This document shows, one piece after another, positions 1-8,671 of a stretch of 64,000 nucleotides of DNA (position 1 is its first letter; every line of letters begins with the position of its first letter). Source of the stretch: Clostridia bacterium. Its GTDB lineage: Bacteria > Bacillota > Clostridia > Oscillospirales > Acutalibacteraceae. The notes below the pieces were generated by a model. The model was not told the DNA's origin and did not search any database. It saw only the letters and a program-made list of their open reading frames with translations. The translations under genes were made by a program, and so were the position numbers. The stretch spans positions 62,001-126,000 of the forward strand of contig JAFSEP010000049.1 in the NCBI GenBank assembly GCA_017435665.1, written 5' to 3'.

Positions 1-1
1 G

Positions 2-400
2 TTTATTCCCGGTATCAAGTATTATCTGGGATACAGAAGTCCCAATGAAAAAGAAAGAGAGCTGTTCGGATATTCAAGTGCATGGATGCATCATAAGGGC
101 AGAAACAAGCATCATTTCGAATATTGGACTGACTACAATACCGTTGAAAAAAAGGTAATGCCTGTTAAAATGCCGAGAAAATACGTTGTGGAAATGTTCT
201 GTGACAGAGTGGCTGCAAGCAAAATATACCGCAAAGAAAAATATACGGATTCATATCCTCTTGAATACTTCCTTAACGGAGCCAACAGACGTTCAATTCA
301 TCCTGAAACCTCGGAAGAAATTGAAACTATGCTGAGAATTCTCAGCGAAAAAGGTGAAAAAGAAGCGTTTAAGTATGTAAGAGAATATCTTAAAAGCTAA
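2..400 (+). CDS. DUF5662 family protein, 5' end cut off by the window
   Basis: The reading frame is open from the first full codon of the window, so the true start lies outside it. The visible 132 residues carry the family's typical block: a GIKYYLGYRSPN stretch, then AWMHHKGRNKHHFEYW, rich in His and aromatic residues, in the N-terminal half of what is seen. I recognise this as the DUF5662 pattern from memory. The function of the family is not established, and the His-rich block could bind a metal (inference). The gene ends just before a strong bidirectional terminator, so it is the last gene of its transcript. The internal ATG at position 86 lies within the conserved region and is not a credible start. 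Confidence 0.75.
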   Translation, partial: FIPGIKYYLGYRSPNEKERELFGYSSAWMHHKGRNKHHFEYWTDYNTVEKKVMPVKMPRKYVVEMFCDRVAASKIYRKEKYTDSYPLEYFLNGANRRSIHPETSEEIETMLRILSEKGEKEAFKYVREYLKS

Positions 401-411
401 TTAAAAAGAAA

Positions 412-441
412 GTGCAGAGCTTCACCGAGCTCTGCACCTTT
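412..441. terminator. Bidirectional terminator between DUF5662 gene and chromate transporter pair
   Basis: A perfect 10-bp stem (GTGCAGAGCT pairing with AGCTCTGCAC) encloses a 6-base loop at 422-427. It is flanked by A-rich bases on the left and CTTTGTT on the right, so it can stop transcription arriving from both convergent genes. Confidence 0.85.
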
Positions 442-442
442 G

Positions 443-1030
443 TTACATTTTAAATATAATTCCTGCAACCGCTGCCAAAAGTATGAAAACAATCGGATGG
501 ATTTTTTTGAGTTTCGTAACACCGATAAAAATCAATATTGATAGGATAATGCTTTTGTAATCGAAAAAAGAGAGCAGATTTTCCGTACTGAAAGCAATCT
601 CAGAATTTATAAAAGCAATCTTTGCAACACCGAGACAAGCTGAGGATATAAGACCGATTGATGCTGCACGCAAGCCGTAGAAGGCATATTCAACATATTT
701 TGAATTACGGAATTTCATCAGAATACGGGAAACAATCAGAATAACAATAACCGAGGGAGTAACAACACCGAGAGGTGCAATCAGCGTTCCCAGAAAGCCG
801 AAAAGCTCACTATGCTGACTTCCGATCTGATAGCCGATATATGTTGCCATATTTATTCCGAGAGGACCGGGTGTTGACTCGGAAATTGCAACCATATTCG
901 ATATGTCTGCCTGGGTAAACCAGCCGGTAGCCTCACCCATTGAAGTAAGGAAGGGGAGAGTTGCAAGTCCGCCGCCTACTGAGAACATACCTACAAAGAA
1001 AAATCTGAAAAACATTTCAAGGAGAATCAT
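443..1030 (-). CDS. Chromate transporter family protein, half-size subunit B
   Basis: This 195-residue integral membrane protein belongs to the CHR (chromate ion transporter) superfamily. It carries a conserved N-terminal motif of the family (FSVGGGLATLPFL, residues 16-28) and a second motif, ESTPGPLGINMATYIG, around residues 50-65. About six hydrophobic segments follow. It is a short-chain, single-domain member that overlaps its partner by four bases (ATGA). The two are likely translated together and work as a heterodimer equivalent to one long ChrA protein. The substrate is uncertain: many paired short CHR proteins in anaerobes have not been tested for chromate, and another oxyanion is possible. 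Confidence 0.85.
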   Translation of the reverse strand: MILLEMFFRFFFVGMFSVGGGLATLPFLTSMGEATGWFTQADISNMVAISESTPGPLGINMATYIGYQIGSQHSELFGFLGTLIAPLGVVTPSVIVILIVSRILMKFRNSKYVEYAFYGLRAASIGLISSACLGVAKIAFINSEIAFSTENLLSFFDYKSIILSILIFIGVTKLKKIHPIVFILLAAVAGIIFKM

Positions 1031-1587
1031 TTGTTGTTTTCCTCCTTGCTCATTTTTGCTTTTGAAAGGTTAATGACAAGTCCGCAGATACCTGCTGAAA
1101 TAACAAATATTACGGGAGAAAAATCGGTAAAAAATGATAAAAGTGTTATTACAATAAACAAAATCAAGGTTGCAATGTCAACAACGGATTTTTTTGCCAG
1201 CTTGATTATTGAGCTTAAAATCAGAGCAACAACTGCTGCACGTATACCCGCAAACGCCCATTGAACAACCTCTAAGTCCTGAAAGTTGCTTATGAAAGCA
1301 GCAATAATACCAACAATGACAATCGAAGGTGTAATTACACCGAGTGTTGCAGAAATTGCTCCCGGTATACCCTTGATCTTTGTTCCCACAAATGTGGCGG
1401 TATTAACGGCAATTACACCCGGAGTACACTGGCCGATAGCGTAGTAATCCATAAGCTCCTCCTGGGTTGCCCATTTCTGCTTTTCAACAACCTCTTTCTG
1501 AAGCATGGGAAGCATAGCATAGCCGCCGCCAAAAGTAAAACCGCCGATACGTGCAAAGGTAACAAACAGTTTAAATAACGTTTTCAT
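1027..1587 (-). CDS. Chromate transporter family protein, half-size subunit A
   Basis: A 186-residue membrane protein and first gene of the pair. It shows the CHR motif FTFGGGYAMLPML (residues 17-29) and GQCTPGVIAVNTATFVG near residues 52-68, followed by several hydrophobic helices and a short charged C-terminus (SKAKMSKEENNK). The ATG at 1585-1587 is preceded by a strong CAGGAGG site at about 1594-1600. The gene diverges from rlmA and appears to share its -10 hexamer. Pairing of two homologous half-size proteins with opposite predicted topologies is typical of this family. Transport of chromate itself is inferred from homology only. Confidence 0.85.
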   Translation of the reverse strand: MKTLFKLFVTFARIGGFTFGGGYAMLPMLQKEVVEKQKWATQEELMDYYAIGQCTPGVIAVNTATFVGTKIKGIPGAISATLGVITPSIVIVGIIAAFISNFQDLEVVQWAFAGIRAAVVALILSSIIKLAKKSVVDIATLILFIVITLLSFFTDFSPVIFVISAGICGLVINLSKAKMSKEENNK

Positions 1588-1630
1588 TGATTACCTCCTG
1601 AAAAATATCATTAAATTCATCTGTTTGGGT

Positions 1631-1679
1631 TTGATTTTTTTACATTATGTATTATAATGATAAAAATATAATTATTCAA
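1631..1679. promoter_or_regulatory. Overlapping divergent promoters of the chr pair and rlmA sharing one -10 box
   Basis: On the plus strand TTGATT (1631-1636) and TATAAT (1653-1658) are 16 bases apart and point at rlmA. On the minus strand TTGAAT (1679-1674) and TATAAT (1656-1651) are 17 bases apart and point at the chromate transporter genes. The two -10 boxes are the two strands of the palindrome ATTATAAT at 1651-1658. Two polymerases could not occupy both promoters at once. Confidence 0.6.
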
Positions 1680-1697
1680 CATACGGAGTTGAGATTT

Positions 1698-2519
1698 TTG
1701 TCAAAGTTTATTTGTCCCTTTTGTAAAAGTTTCATAAAAAGAGAAGAAAAAACATACAAGTGCATAAACAATCACACCTTTGATATTGCAAAGGAAGGAT
1801 ATATTCATCTTTTGCCTGTTAATAAGATGCACTCAAAAATTCCCGGAGATACAAAGGAAATGGTATCGGCAAGGCGGAGCTTTCTTGAAGAGGGCTATTA
1901 TAAGCCGTTTTCCGATAAGCTTAACGAAATCGTACTTAAATACGCAACGGATAAATGCTGCATTGTTGATGCCGGCTGCGGCGAAGGCTATTACACCGGA
2001 AGAGTTAAGGCTGTTCTTGATGAAGCAGGAATTGAAGCATATGTTTCTGCCTTTGATATATCCAAATTTGCAGTACGGGCAGCAGCAAAGAAATATAAGG
2101 ATGTCGAGTTTTCCGTTGCCAGTATTTTCGATATGCCCTTTGCCGATGAAACGGCAGATTTTATTATTAATATTTTTGCACCGATTGTTGAAAAAGAGTT
2201 TTCCCGTGTGCTGAAAAAGGGTGGAAAGCTGATAATTGCAGTTCCGGGTGAATATCATTTGTGGGGACTTAAAGAGCTGGTTTATACCGAGCCTTATGTC
2301 AACGAAGTCAGACATACTGAGTACGAGGGTCTGAGATTTGTCGAAAGAATTCCGGTTGAGGATGAAATATTTATTGAAAGCAACGGACAGATACAGAATT
2401 TATTTTCAATGACACCGTATTATTGGAAGACAGATTTTAACGGAAGCAACAGAATCAAAGCTGCTGACGAGTTGAAAACGAAAATACATTTTGACTTTCT
2501 GGTGTATGAAAAGGAATAA
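1698..2519 (+). CDS. rlmA: 23S rRNA (guanine-N1)-methyltransferase RlmA-like
   Basis: SAM-dependent methyltransferase of the RlmA family, which methylates the N1 of a guanine in 23S rRNA helix 35. The protein starts with the family's zinc-binding element (CPFC near residue 6, then C...NNH), followed by FDIAKEGYIHLLP and the KIPGDTKEMVSARR block. The SAM-binding motif I, VDAGCGEGYY, lies around residue 90. I choose the TTG at 1698 (273 residues, close to the 269 of E. coli RlmA). A GGAG sits nine bases upstream of it, whereas the in-frame ATG at 1647 lies inside the promoter -10 region and would add 17 residues with no homology. Which guanine is modified (745 or 748 type) cannot be told from the sequence. 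Confidence 0.85.
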   Translation: MSKFICPFCKSFIKREEKTYKCINNHTFDIAKEGYIHLLPVNKMHSKIPGDTKEMVSARRSFLEEGYYKPFSDKLNEIVLKYATDKCCIVDAGCGEGYYTGRVKAVLDEAGIEAYVSAFDISKFAVRAAAKKYKDVEFSVASIFDMPFADETADFIINIFAPIVEKEFSRVLKKGGKLIIAVPGEYHLWGLKELVYTEPYVNEVRHTEYEGLRFVERIPVEDEIFIESNGQIQNLFSMTPYYWKTDFNGSNRIKAADELKTKIHFDFLVYEKE

Positions 2520-2533
2520 TTTTAAAAAAACAG

Positions 2534-2562
2534 TTGTATAAATCCGATTTTTGTTTTATAAT
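2534..2562 (+). promoter_or_regulatory. SigA-type promoter of the hprK operon
   Basis: TTGTAT (2534-2539) and TATAAT (2557-2562) are separated by 17 bases. The promoter lies in the gap after rlmA, about 30 bases before the hprK start. Confidence 0.75.
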
Positions 2563-2592
2563 AAATTGTTAGTAAAAAACAGGAGGAAGCTT

Positions 2593-3564
2593 ATGTCGAA
2601 ATATTCTGTTTCATTGAAGAAAATTATTGATGACCACGGTTTTGAAGCATTATATCTTCCTATGGAAGCTCAGGAAATTATGATAACATCTCCTGACGTT
2701 AACCGTCCGGGACTTGTTTTCTCGGGATATGAGGATTTCTTCGACCCGTCACGGATTAATTTCCTTGGTCTGTCTGAAATTGAATTTCTTAACCAGATGT
2801 CCGATATCATAAGACGTGTAAGGCTTGAACGTTTTATGGAGAAGAAGCCGGTTGCGGTTGTTATAACAAGAAATCTCAAGTGCCCCGAGGAAATTCTTGA
2901 GCTTGCTCCAAAATACGGTGTTCCCGTTCTCCTTACCTCCGATACAACGTCAAGATGTATGGCTGCGATTATCGCATACCTGAATATCGAGCTTGCTGAA
3001 AGAATCACAAGACACGGTGTTCTCGTTGAGGTATACGGCGAAGGTGTGCTTATTCTCGGTGACAGCGGTGTCGGTAAAAGTGAGGCTGCCATTGAGCTTA
3101 TAAAGAGGGGTCACAGACTTATCGCCGACGATGCCGTTGAAATCAGAAAGACAACAGCAAAGACACTTGTCGGCTCAGCTCCCGATAACATCAGACACTT
3201 CATTGAGGTTAGAGGCATCGGCGTTATAAATGCAAGGAGACTTTTCGGTATAGGTTCGGTAAAAATCAGCGAGAAAATCGATATGATTGTCAAGCTTGAA
3301 AACTGGGACAGCGAAAAGAATTACGACAGACTCGGTCTTGAAAATGAATATGATGAGGTGCTCGGCATAAAAATCCCCCGAACAACGGTGCCTGTTAAGC
3401 CGGGCAGAAACGTTGCTTTGATTATCGAGGTTGCCGCAATGAACAACAGACAGAAGAAAATGGGTTATAACGGCGCAAGAGAGCTGTTAAAGAGGCTCGG
3501 AATGCCCGCAGACGATATGCCTGAGGATAAGTTCGAAGCATCCGTATGGCACAATTTTAACTAA
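2593..3564 (+). CDS. hprK: HPr kinase/phosphorylase
   Basis: Bifunctional sensor enzyme that phosphorylates and dephosphorylates Ser46 of the PTS protein HPr, the central switch of carbon catabolite control in Firmicutes. From the ATG at 2593 (AGGAGG directly upstream) it has 323 residues. The catalytic His is near residue 141 (RHGVLVEVYG), the Walker A motif GDSGVGKS is at 156-163, IADD follows near 178-181, and the HprK signature VRGIGVINARRLFG is at about 206-219. An upstream in-frame ATG at 2551 would fall inside the promoter and is rejected. It heads a four-gene run with a ROK sugar kinase, murB and whiA, spaced 14-28 bases apart. Confidence 0.95.
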   Translation: MSKYSVSLKKIIDDHGFEALYLPMEAQEIMITSPDVNRPGLVFSGYEDFFDPSRINFLGLSEIEFLNQMSDIIRRVRLERFMEKKPVAVVITRNLKCPEEILELAPKYGVPVLLTSDTTSRCMAAIIAYLNIELAERITRHGVLVEVYGEGVLILGDSGVGKSEAAIELIKRGHRLIADDAVEIRKTTAKTLVGSAPDNIRHFIEVRGIGVINARRLFGIGSVKISEKIDMIVKLENWDSEKNYDRLGLENEYDEVLGIKIPRTTVPVKPGRNVALIIEVAAMNNRQKKMGYNGARELLKRLGMPADDMPEDKFEASVWHNFN

Positions 3565-3578
3565 AGGAGATAACGAAA

Positions 3579-4526
3579 ATGTATAGAATAGGTGTAGATC
3601 TCGGCGGAACAAATATTACCGCAGGTATAATTGATTCGGAAAACAAAATTATCGGCAGAGGAAGCGTAAAGACACATGCAGGCAGAGTCGCTGAAGAAAT
3701 TTTTGCTGACATTGCCAAAACAATCGGACTTGCTCTTGATGATGCTAAGGTGGATATTTCCGAGTGCAAGAGCATCGGTATCGGTACTCCCGGATCGGTT
3801 AACAAGGAAATCGGTGAGATTGTATATGCAAACAATCTGGGTTTCCATCACGTTATGGGCAGAGCGCTTCTTAATCAGTATTACGATATTCCCGTTTATT
3901 TTGACAATGATGCAAACTGTGCAGCTCTCGGTGAAGCTGTTGCAGGCGCAGGTTGCGGAAAAAAGAGCTTTGTTGCCGTAACACTCGGTACAGGTGTCGG
4001 CAGCGGTGTTATTATTGACGGTAAGATTGTTACGGGTTGTAACGATGCAGCAGGTGAATGCGGTCATATGGTTATCGTTGTTGACGGCGAAGATTGTACC
4101 TGCGGAAGAAAGGGCTGCTGGGAGGCATATGCATCGGCAACAGCTCTTATCAGACAGACAAAGGCAGCAATGCTTGAGGATAAGGATTCGGCAATGTGGG
4201 AGCTTGTTGGCGGTGATATCAACCTTGTAAGCGGCAGAACCTCATTCGACGGTATGCGTGCAAACGATCCCACGGCTAAGAAGGTTGTTGATCAGTATAT
4301 CAAATACGTTTCTGTCGGTACTGTTAACCTTATTAACGCACTTCAGCCTGAGGTTGTATGCTTCGGCGGCGGTATCTGCAACGAGCGTGACACCTTGCTT
4401 AATCCCATAAGAGAATATGTTGCAAGAGAGAGATACAGCCGATATGCTGATGTTCAGACCGAAATCTGCCGTGCAGTTCTCGGCAATGATGCCGGTATAA
4501 TCGGTGCAGCACTTCTTGACGAATAA
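3579..4526 (+). CDS. glcK: ROK family glucokinase
   Basis: Cytoplasmic sugar kinase, 315 residues, probably converting glucose to glucose-6-phosphate with ATP. The phosphate motif DLGGTN is at residues 7-12, the catalytic Asp of FDNDAN at about 111, and the ROK zinc signature from GHM (His163) through CTCGRKGC (Cys173, Cys175, Cys180) to WEAYAS. An AGGAG site precedes the ATG. It follows hprK by 14 bases, so the PTS sensor kinase and a PTS-independent glucose kinase are probably made from the same message. N-acetylglucosamine or N-acetylmannosamine kinase activity cannot be excluded, but the length and motifs fit the glucokinase subgroup of Firmicutes. Confidence 0.85.
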   Translation: MYRIGVDLGGTNITAGIIDSENKIIGRGSVKTHAGRVAEEIFADIAKTIGLALDDAKVDISECKSIGIGTPGSVNKEIGEIVYANNLGFHHVMGRALLNQYYDIPVYFDNDANCAALGEAVAGAGCGKKSFVAVTLGTGVGSGVIIDGKIVTGCNDAAGECGHMVIVVDGEDCTCGRKGCWEAYASATALIRQTKAAMLEDKDSAMWELVGGDINLVSGRTSFDGMRANDPTAKKVVDQYIKYVSVGTVNLINALQPEVVCFGGGICNERDTLLNPIREYVARERYSRYADVQTEICRAVLGNDAGIIGAALLDE

Positions 4527-4547
4527 TAACTCTTAGGAGGTTACCTT

Positions 4548-5447
4548 TTGAATAATTTCTATGATGAAATAAAAAACCTTTCCATAGATATTGAAAAATC
4601 CGTTCCGATGAAGAACCACACAACCTTTAAAATCGGCGGAAATGTCAGATATTTTGTTTCACCTGCAAATTCAGATGAGGTTGCAAATATTGTAAAAGCC
4701 GCAAATAAATACGGTGAAAAGATTTATGTTATCGGAAACGGCAGCAATATGCTGATCTGCGACGAAGGCATTGACGGCGTGTTTATCCATATCGGCGATA
4801 AAATGAGTGAAATTGAGCTTATTGACGATATAACAATCAGATGCTCGGCAGGTGCGTTGCTTGTAAAGGTCTGTAATTTTGCCCTTGAGAACTCACTTGA
4901 GGGTATGGAGACTGCATTCGGTATTCCCGGAAGTGTCGGCGGCGGTCTTTATATGAACGCAGGTGCTTACGGCGGTGAAATGAAGGATTATGTAATAAGC
5001 GCCGAATACGTTGACAGAAACGGCGAAAAAGGTGTGTGTAATGCTGAAGATATGAATCTTTCGTACAGACACAGCACCTTTGCTGAGGACGGCAGAATTA
5101 TAACTGCAGTTTATATCCGCCTGAAAAAAGGCGATAAGGATGAAATAAAGAACCGTATGAACGATTATATGTTCAGACGTAAGGATAAACAGCCCATTGA
5201 GTATCCCAGCGCAGGAAGTGTTTTCAAGCGTCCTGAGGGATATTTTGCAGGCGCACTTATTGAAGAATGCGGTCTCAAGGGCAAAGCCGTCGGCGGAGCT
5301 TGTGTAAGCGAAAAGCACGCAGGCTTCATAATAAATAAGGGCGGAGCTACTGCCTGTGACGTTCTTGAGCTTATTGAGCTTTGTAAGCACACGGTTTTTG
5401 AGCAGAAGGGCGTTGTGCTTGAGCCTGAAATTAGATGTCTTAAATAA
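4548..5447 (+). CDS. murB: UDP-N-acetylenolpyruvoylglucosamine reductase MurB
   Basis: FAD- and NADPH-dependent reductase that makes UDP-MurNAc in peptidoglycan precursor synthesis. It has 299 residues, the usual length of the short (type II) enzymes. Visible motifs are NHTTFKIGG (23-31), the FAD-binding GNGSNML (63-69), GIPGSVGGGLYMNAGAYGG (125-143), YRHSTF (173-178), the catalytic Ser in PSAGSVFKRP (Ser224), and the catalytic Glu near the C-terminus (LEPEIR, Glu294). The start is TTG at 4548, with TAGGAGG seven bases upstream. It follows the ROK kinase by 21 bases and precedes whiA by 28. Confidence 0.95.
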   Translation: MNNFYDEIKNLSIDIEKSVPMKNHTTFKIGGNVRYFVSPANSDEVANIVKAANKYGEKIYVIGNGSNMLICDEGIDGVFIHIGDKMSEIELIDDITIRCSAGALLVKVCNFALENSLEGMETAFGIPGSVGGGLYMNAGAYGGEMKDYVISAEYVDRNGEKGVCNAEDMNLSYRHSTFAEDGRIITAVYIRLKKGDKDEIKNRMNDYMFRRKDKQPIEYPSAGSVFKRPEGYFAGALIEECGLKGKAVGGACVSEKHAGFIINKGGATACDVLELIELCKHTVFEQKGVVLEPEIRCLK

Positions 5448-5475
5448 AATTTTTTTGAAAGGGGAGGAAGATGCA

Positions 5476-6429
5476 ATGTCATTCTCGGCAAACGTAAAAG
5501 AAGAATTGCTGAATATTGAAATTGAAAATAAGTGCTGCCTGAAGGCAATGGCATACGGTATGCTTTTGTTCGGCAGGGCTTTTAATGCCAATGCAATTTC
5601 AATGATGACCGATAACCGTCTTACTGCCCTCATGTATCAGAGACTTGTTAAAGAAGTAACGGGCGTTGACGTAAGATTCACCGTATCCCCTTCAGGAAAG
5701 TATATACTGTCAGTTGATGACCCCGAAGAAAGAAAGACGGTATTTTCTGCATTTAATCTTACGGGCAAAGAGCGCTCACTGAGAATAAACAGGTCTATAC
5801 TCACTAACGATGCTGATGATGAGGAGGAATGCTGCTTCCGTTCGTTTATCAGAGGTGCCTTTCTTTCCTGCGGAACTGTTTGTGACCCGAACAAAATGTA
5901 TTCCCTCGAATTTATAGTTCCTTATATGATGCTCAGCACGGATTTGCAGGTGCTTCTCAGTGAAATGGGAGCTTCCCCTAAGGTTACACAGAGAAGGGGA
6001 GTCCGTGTGGTCTATTATAAGGACAGCGGTATGATTGAAGATGTGCTGACAATGATGGGCGCTATGATGTCTGCTGTTGAAATTATGGGTGTGAAGGTTC
6101 TCAAGGATGTACGAAACAGAGTCAATCGCAGAACAAACTTTGAAACTGCAAATATTTCAAGAACCGTTGCAGCAGCTTTTGAGCAGGTTGAAGCGATTGA
6201 GTATATTGATGAGAATATCGGATTTGACACCTTACCTGATGACCTCAAAGCAATGGCTGTTCTCAGGGTTGAAAATCCCGATATAAGTCTCAGAGAATTA
6301 GGCGAAATGTTTGATCCGCCCATAAGCAGATCAAGCGTCAATCATAAACTGACCAAGCTGATAGCAATGTCAAAAAAGCATAAAGCTGAAAATCATAACG
6401 AAGAACAAAGCTCTGAAAAGCATAAATAA
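5476..6429 (+). CDS. whiA: DNA-binding protein WhiA
   Basis: WhiA homolog of 317 residues (B. subtilis 316), with an N-terminal LAGLIDADG-like fold and a C-terminal helix-turn-helix. It is involved in cell division and chromosome segregation in Firmicutes and in sporulation in Actinobacteria. The start MSFSANVKEELL is typical. The segment RVNRRTNFETANISRT and the C-terminal PDISLRELGEMFDPPISRSSVNHKL are diagnostic. I choose the ATG at 5476 with GGGGAGG eight bases upstream; the open frame continues upstream into murB but has no suitable start. Unlike the common Firmicutes order, rapZ and yvcK are not found between murB and whiA. Confidence 0.93.
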   Translation: MSFSANVKEELLNIEIENKCCLKAMAYGMLLFGRAFNANAISMMTDNRLTALMYQRLVKEVTGVDVRFTVSPSGKYILSVDDPEERKTVFSAFNLTGKERSLRINRSILTNDADDEEECCFRSFIRGAFLSCGTVCDPNKMYSLEFIVPYMMLSTDLQVLLSEMGASPKVTQRRGVRVVYYKDSGMIEDVLTMMGAMMSAVEIMGVKVLKDVRNRVNRRTNFETANISRTVAAAFEQVEAIEYIDENIGFDTLPDDLKAMAVLRVENPDISLRELGEMFDPPISRSSVNHKLTKLIAMSKKHKAENHNEEQSSEKHK

Positions 6430-6437
6430 ACTTTTAC

Positions 6438-6474
6438 ACCACCGATATGTATCAGCATATTCGGTGGTTTTGTC
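6438..6474 (+). terminator. Terminator of the hprK-whiA operon
   Basis: ACCACCGA-TATG pairs with CATATTCGGTGGT (one bulged base) around the loop TATCA, and TTTTG follows. Confidence 0.8.
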
Positions 6475-6494
6475 AAAACTTTGTTTTATAACTA

Positions 6495-6523
6495 TTGACA
6501 GTTCAGGTAATATTTAATATAAT
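6495..6523 (+). promoter_or_regulatory. Consensus SigA promoter of greA-lysS
   Basis: TTGACA (6495-6500) and TATAAT (6518-6523), both perfect hexamers, are separated by exactly 17 bases. The start of transcription would be near 6530, 40 bases before greA. Confidence 0.92.
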
Positions 6524-6570
6524 ATTAAACTGATAGTTTATGAAATTTTATCATGAAAGGATGAAATGTT

Positions 6571-7053
6571 ATGGCACAGGAAATTTTAATGACCGCCGCC
6601 GGCAAAAAGGAATTAGAGGAAGAACTTGAACATCTTAAAGTCGTCGGACGTCAGGAAATAAAGGAAAAGATTCAGGTAGCTCTGTCATTCGGTGACCTTT
6701 CCGAAAACAGCGAATATGAAGAAGCACGTAATGACCAGGGTAAGCTGGAAGCACGTATCAGCGAAATTGAGGCAATTCTTCAGAACGTTAAGCTCATCGA
6801 TGAAGAAAAGCTCAGCACAGATGTTATTCAGCTTGGTTCAAAGGTAACAATCATCGACGTTGAATACGGTGATGAATACAGATATCAGATAATCAGCTCA
6901 ACAAGCACATCAAAGGATAAGGAAAGTGATTACCTTACAAGTGACGAATCACCCGTTGCAAAGGCGCTTCTCGGTCATAAGGCAGGCGATATCGTTGAGG
7001 TTGAGGCACCGATCGGCGTTATCAAATATGAAATCAAGGAAATTTCAAAGTAA
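6571..7053 (+). CDS. greA: Transcription elongation factor GreA
   Basis: 160-residue secondary-channel factor that stimulates transcript cleavage by backtracked RNA polymerase. The N-terminal coiled coil (about 1-77) carries the acidic tip GDLSENSEYEEA at residues 41-52. The C-terminal FKBP-like domain ends GDIVEVEAPIGVIKYEI. The ATG at 6571 follows an AAAGG site ten bases upstream. It is first in a two-gene operon with lysS, a pairing seen in many Firmicutes. Confidence 0.95.
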   Translation: MAQEILMTAAGKKELEEELEHLKVVGRQEIKEKIQVALSFGDLSENSEYEEARNDQGKLEARISEIEAILQNVKLIDEEKLSTDVIQLGSKVTIIDVEYGDEYRYQIISSTSTSKDKESDYLTSDESPVAKALLGHKAGDIVEVEAPIGVIKYEIKEISK

Positions 7054-7084
7054 TTGATATATTATAAGCGAGGTTGAAAATTCA

Positions 7085-8596
7085 ATGTCAGAAGAAAAGA
7101 ATTTGAACGCTCCCGCACAGGAAGAAGCAGTTCAGGACATAAACGCATTAAGACAGATTAGGGTTGACAAGCTTGAAGCTCTCAGGGAGTCAGGTAGTGA
7201 TCCTTTTATAATTACAAAATTTAACCAGACTCATCACAGCTCAGCTATCAAAGAAAGCTTCGAAGAGCTTGAGGGCAAAAGCGTATGCGTTGCCGGACGT
7301 ATGATGTCAAAGCGTGTTATGGGTAAGGCATCTTTTTGCAACATTAAGGACCTTAAAGGCAATATTCAGTCTTACGTAGCACGTGACAGCGTCGGCGAAG
7401 AAGAATATAAGGCTTTCAAGAAGCTTGATATAGGTGATATTATCGGTATTGAAGGCTCAGTTTTCAAGACAAAGACGGGAGAAATCTCAATACATGCAGA
7501 AAGAATTACACTTCTGTCAAAGTCTCTTCTTCCGCTTCCCGAAAAATTCCACGGTCTTACAAACACTGATACAAGATACCGTCAGCGTTATCTTGATCTT
7601 ATTATGAACGATAAATCAAAGGATGCACTTGTTAAGCGTTCACTTATTATCAGAGCTATCAGAAAGTATCTTGACGGTGAAGGCTTCATTGAGGTTGAAA
7701 CACCAATGCTTGTTTCAAATGCAGGCGGTGCAGCCGCAAGACCCTTTGAAACTCATTCAAATGCTCTCGGTGAGGAATTCAAACTCAGAATTTCTCTTGA
7801 GCTTTATCTCAAGAGACTTATTGTAGGCGGACTTGAACGTGTTTATGAAATCGGCAGGGTATTCAGAAACGAAGGCGTTGATACAAGACACAATCCTGAG
7901 TTCACGCTTATGGAGCTTTATCAGGCTTATACCGACTATCACGGTATGATGGATCTCACAGAAAATCTCTATCGCTATGTAGCACAAGAGGTTCTTGGAA
8001 CAACTAAAATTGTTTTCAACGGCATTGAAATGGATCTCGGAAAGCCTTTCGAAAGAATTACAATGGTTGATGCCGTTAAGAAGTATGCGGGCGTTGATTT
8101 CAGCGAAATCAAGACAGATGAAGAAGCAAAAGCTCTTGCCAAAGAAAAAGGCATTGAATTTGAAAAGAGACACAAGAAGGGTGACATTCTTAATCTCTTT
8201 TTTGAGGAATTCGTTGAGCACCACCTTATACAGCCCACATTTCTTATGGATCATCCTGTTGAAATTTCACCTCTTACAAAGAGAAAGCCCGAAAACCCCG
8301 ACTATGTTGAACGTTTTGAGTTCTTCATGAACGGTTGGGAAATGGCAAACGCATATTCTGAGCTTAATGATCCCATTGATCAGAGAGAGCGCTTCAAGGC
8401 TCAGGAAGAGCTTCTTAGTCAGGGTGATGAAGAGGCTAACACAACTGACGAAGATTTCCTCTGTGCGCTTGAATACGGTATGGCACCCACAGGTGGTATC
8501 GGCTTCGGAATTGACAGAATGGTTATGCTTATGACTGATTCACCGGCAATCAGAGACGTTCTTCTGTTCCCGACAATGAAGTCATTGGATAAATAA
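7085..8596 (+). CDS. lysS: Lysyl-tRNA synthetase, class II
   Basis: 503-residue class IIb aminoacyl-tRNA synthetase that charges tRNA-Lys. An N-terminal OB-fold anticodon-binding domain (about 60-165) is followed by the catalytic core. Motif 2 is visible as [18 protein letters not shown] and motif 3 as [13 protein letters not shown] close to the C-terminus. A short Glu/Gln-rich N-terminal extension (residues 1-20) precedes the [15 protein letters not shown] helix. It lies 31 bases after greA with a GAGG site about 11 bases before the ATG. There is no room for a T-box leader between the two genes. Confidence 0.97.
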   Translation: MSEEKNLNAPAQEEAVQDINALRQIRVDKLEALRESGSDPFIITKFNQTHHSSAIKESFEELEGKSVCVAGRMMSKRVMGKASFCNIKDLKGNIQSYVARDSVGEEEYKAFKKLDIGDIIGIEGSVFKTKTGEISIHAERITLLSKSLLPLPEKFHGLTNTDTRYRQRYLDLIMNDKSKDALVKRSLIIRAIRKYLDGEGFIEVETPMLVSNAGGAAARPFETHSNALGEEFKLRISLELYLKRLIVGGLERVYEIGRVFRNEGVDTRHNPEFTLMELYQAYTDYHGMMDLTENLYRYVAQEVLGTTKIVFNGIEMDLGKPFERITMVDAVKKYAGVDFSEIKTDEEAKALAKEKGIEFEKRHKKGDILNLFFEEFVEHHLIQPTFLMDHPVEISPLTKRKPENPDYVERFEFFMNGWEMANAYSELNDPIDQRERFKAQEELLSQGDEEANTTDEDFLCALEYGMAPTGGIGFGIDRMVMLMTDSPAIRDVLLFPTMKSLDK

Positions 8597-8605
8597 ATGA
8601 ATTTA

Positions 8606-8642
8606 GCAGGTTCCGTCTTATACTCGGAGCCTGCTTTTTTTT
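8606..8642 (+). terminator. Terminator of greA-lysS
   Basis: GCAGGTTCCG pairs with CGGAGCCTGC (one G-T pair) around an 8-base loop, followed by a run of nine T (8634-8642). Confidence 0.92.
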
Positions 8643-8671
8643 ATCCCTTCGACGAACAACAATGAAATAGG

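Noticed and set aside
4893..5633. Minus-strand open frame of 246 codons opposite murB and whiA
   Set aside because: It is antisense to two confident genes, has no ribosome binding site and no recognisable family; it is a by-product of their codon bias.
7054..7084. T-box leader before lysS
   Set aside because: The gap after greA is only 31 bases, with no room for a T-box structure.
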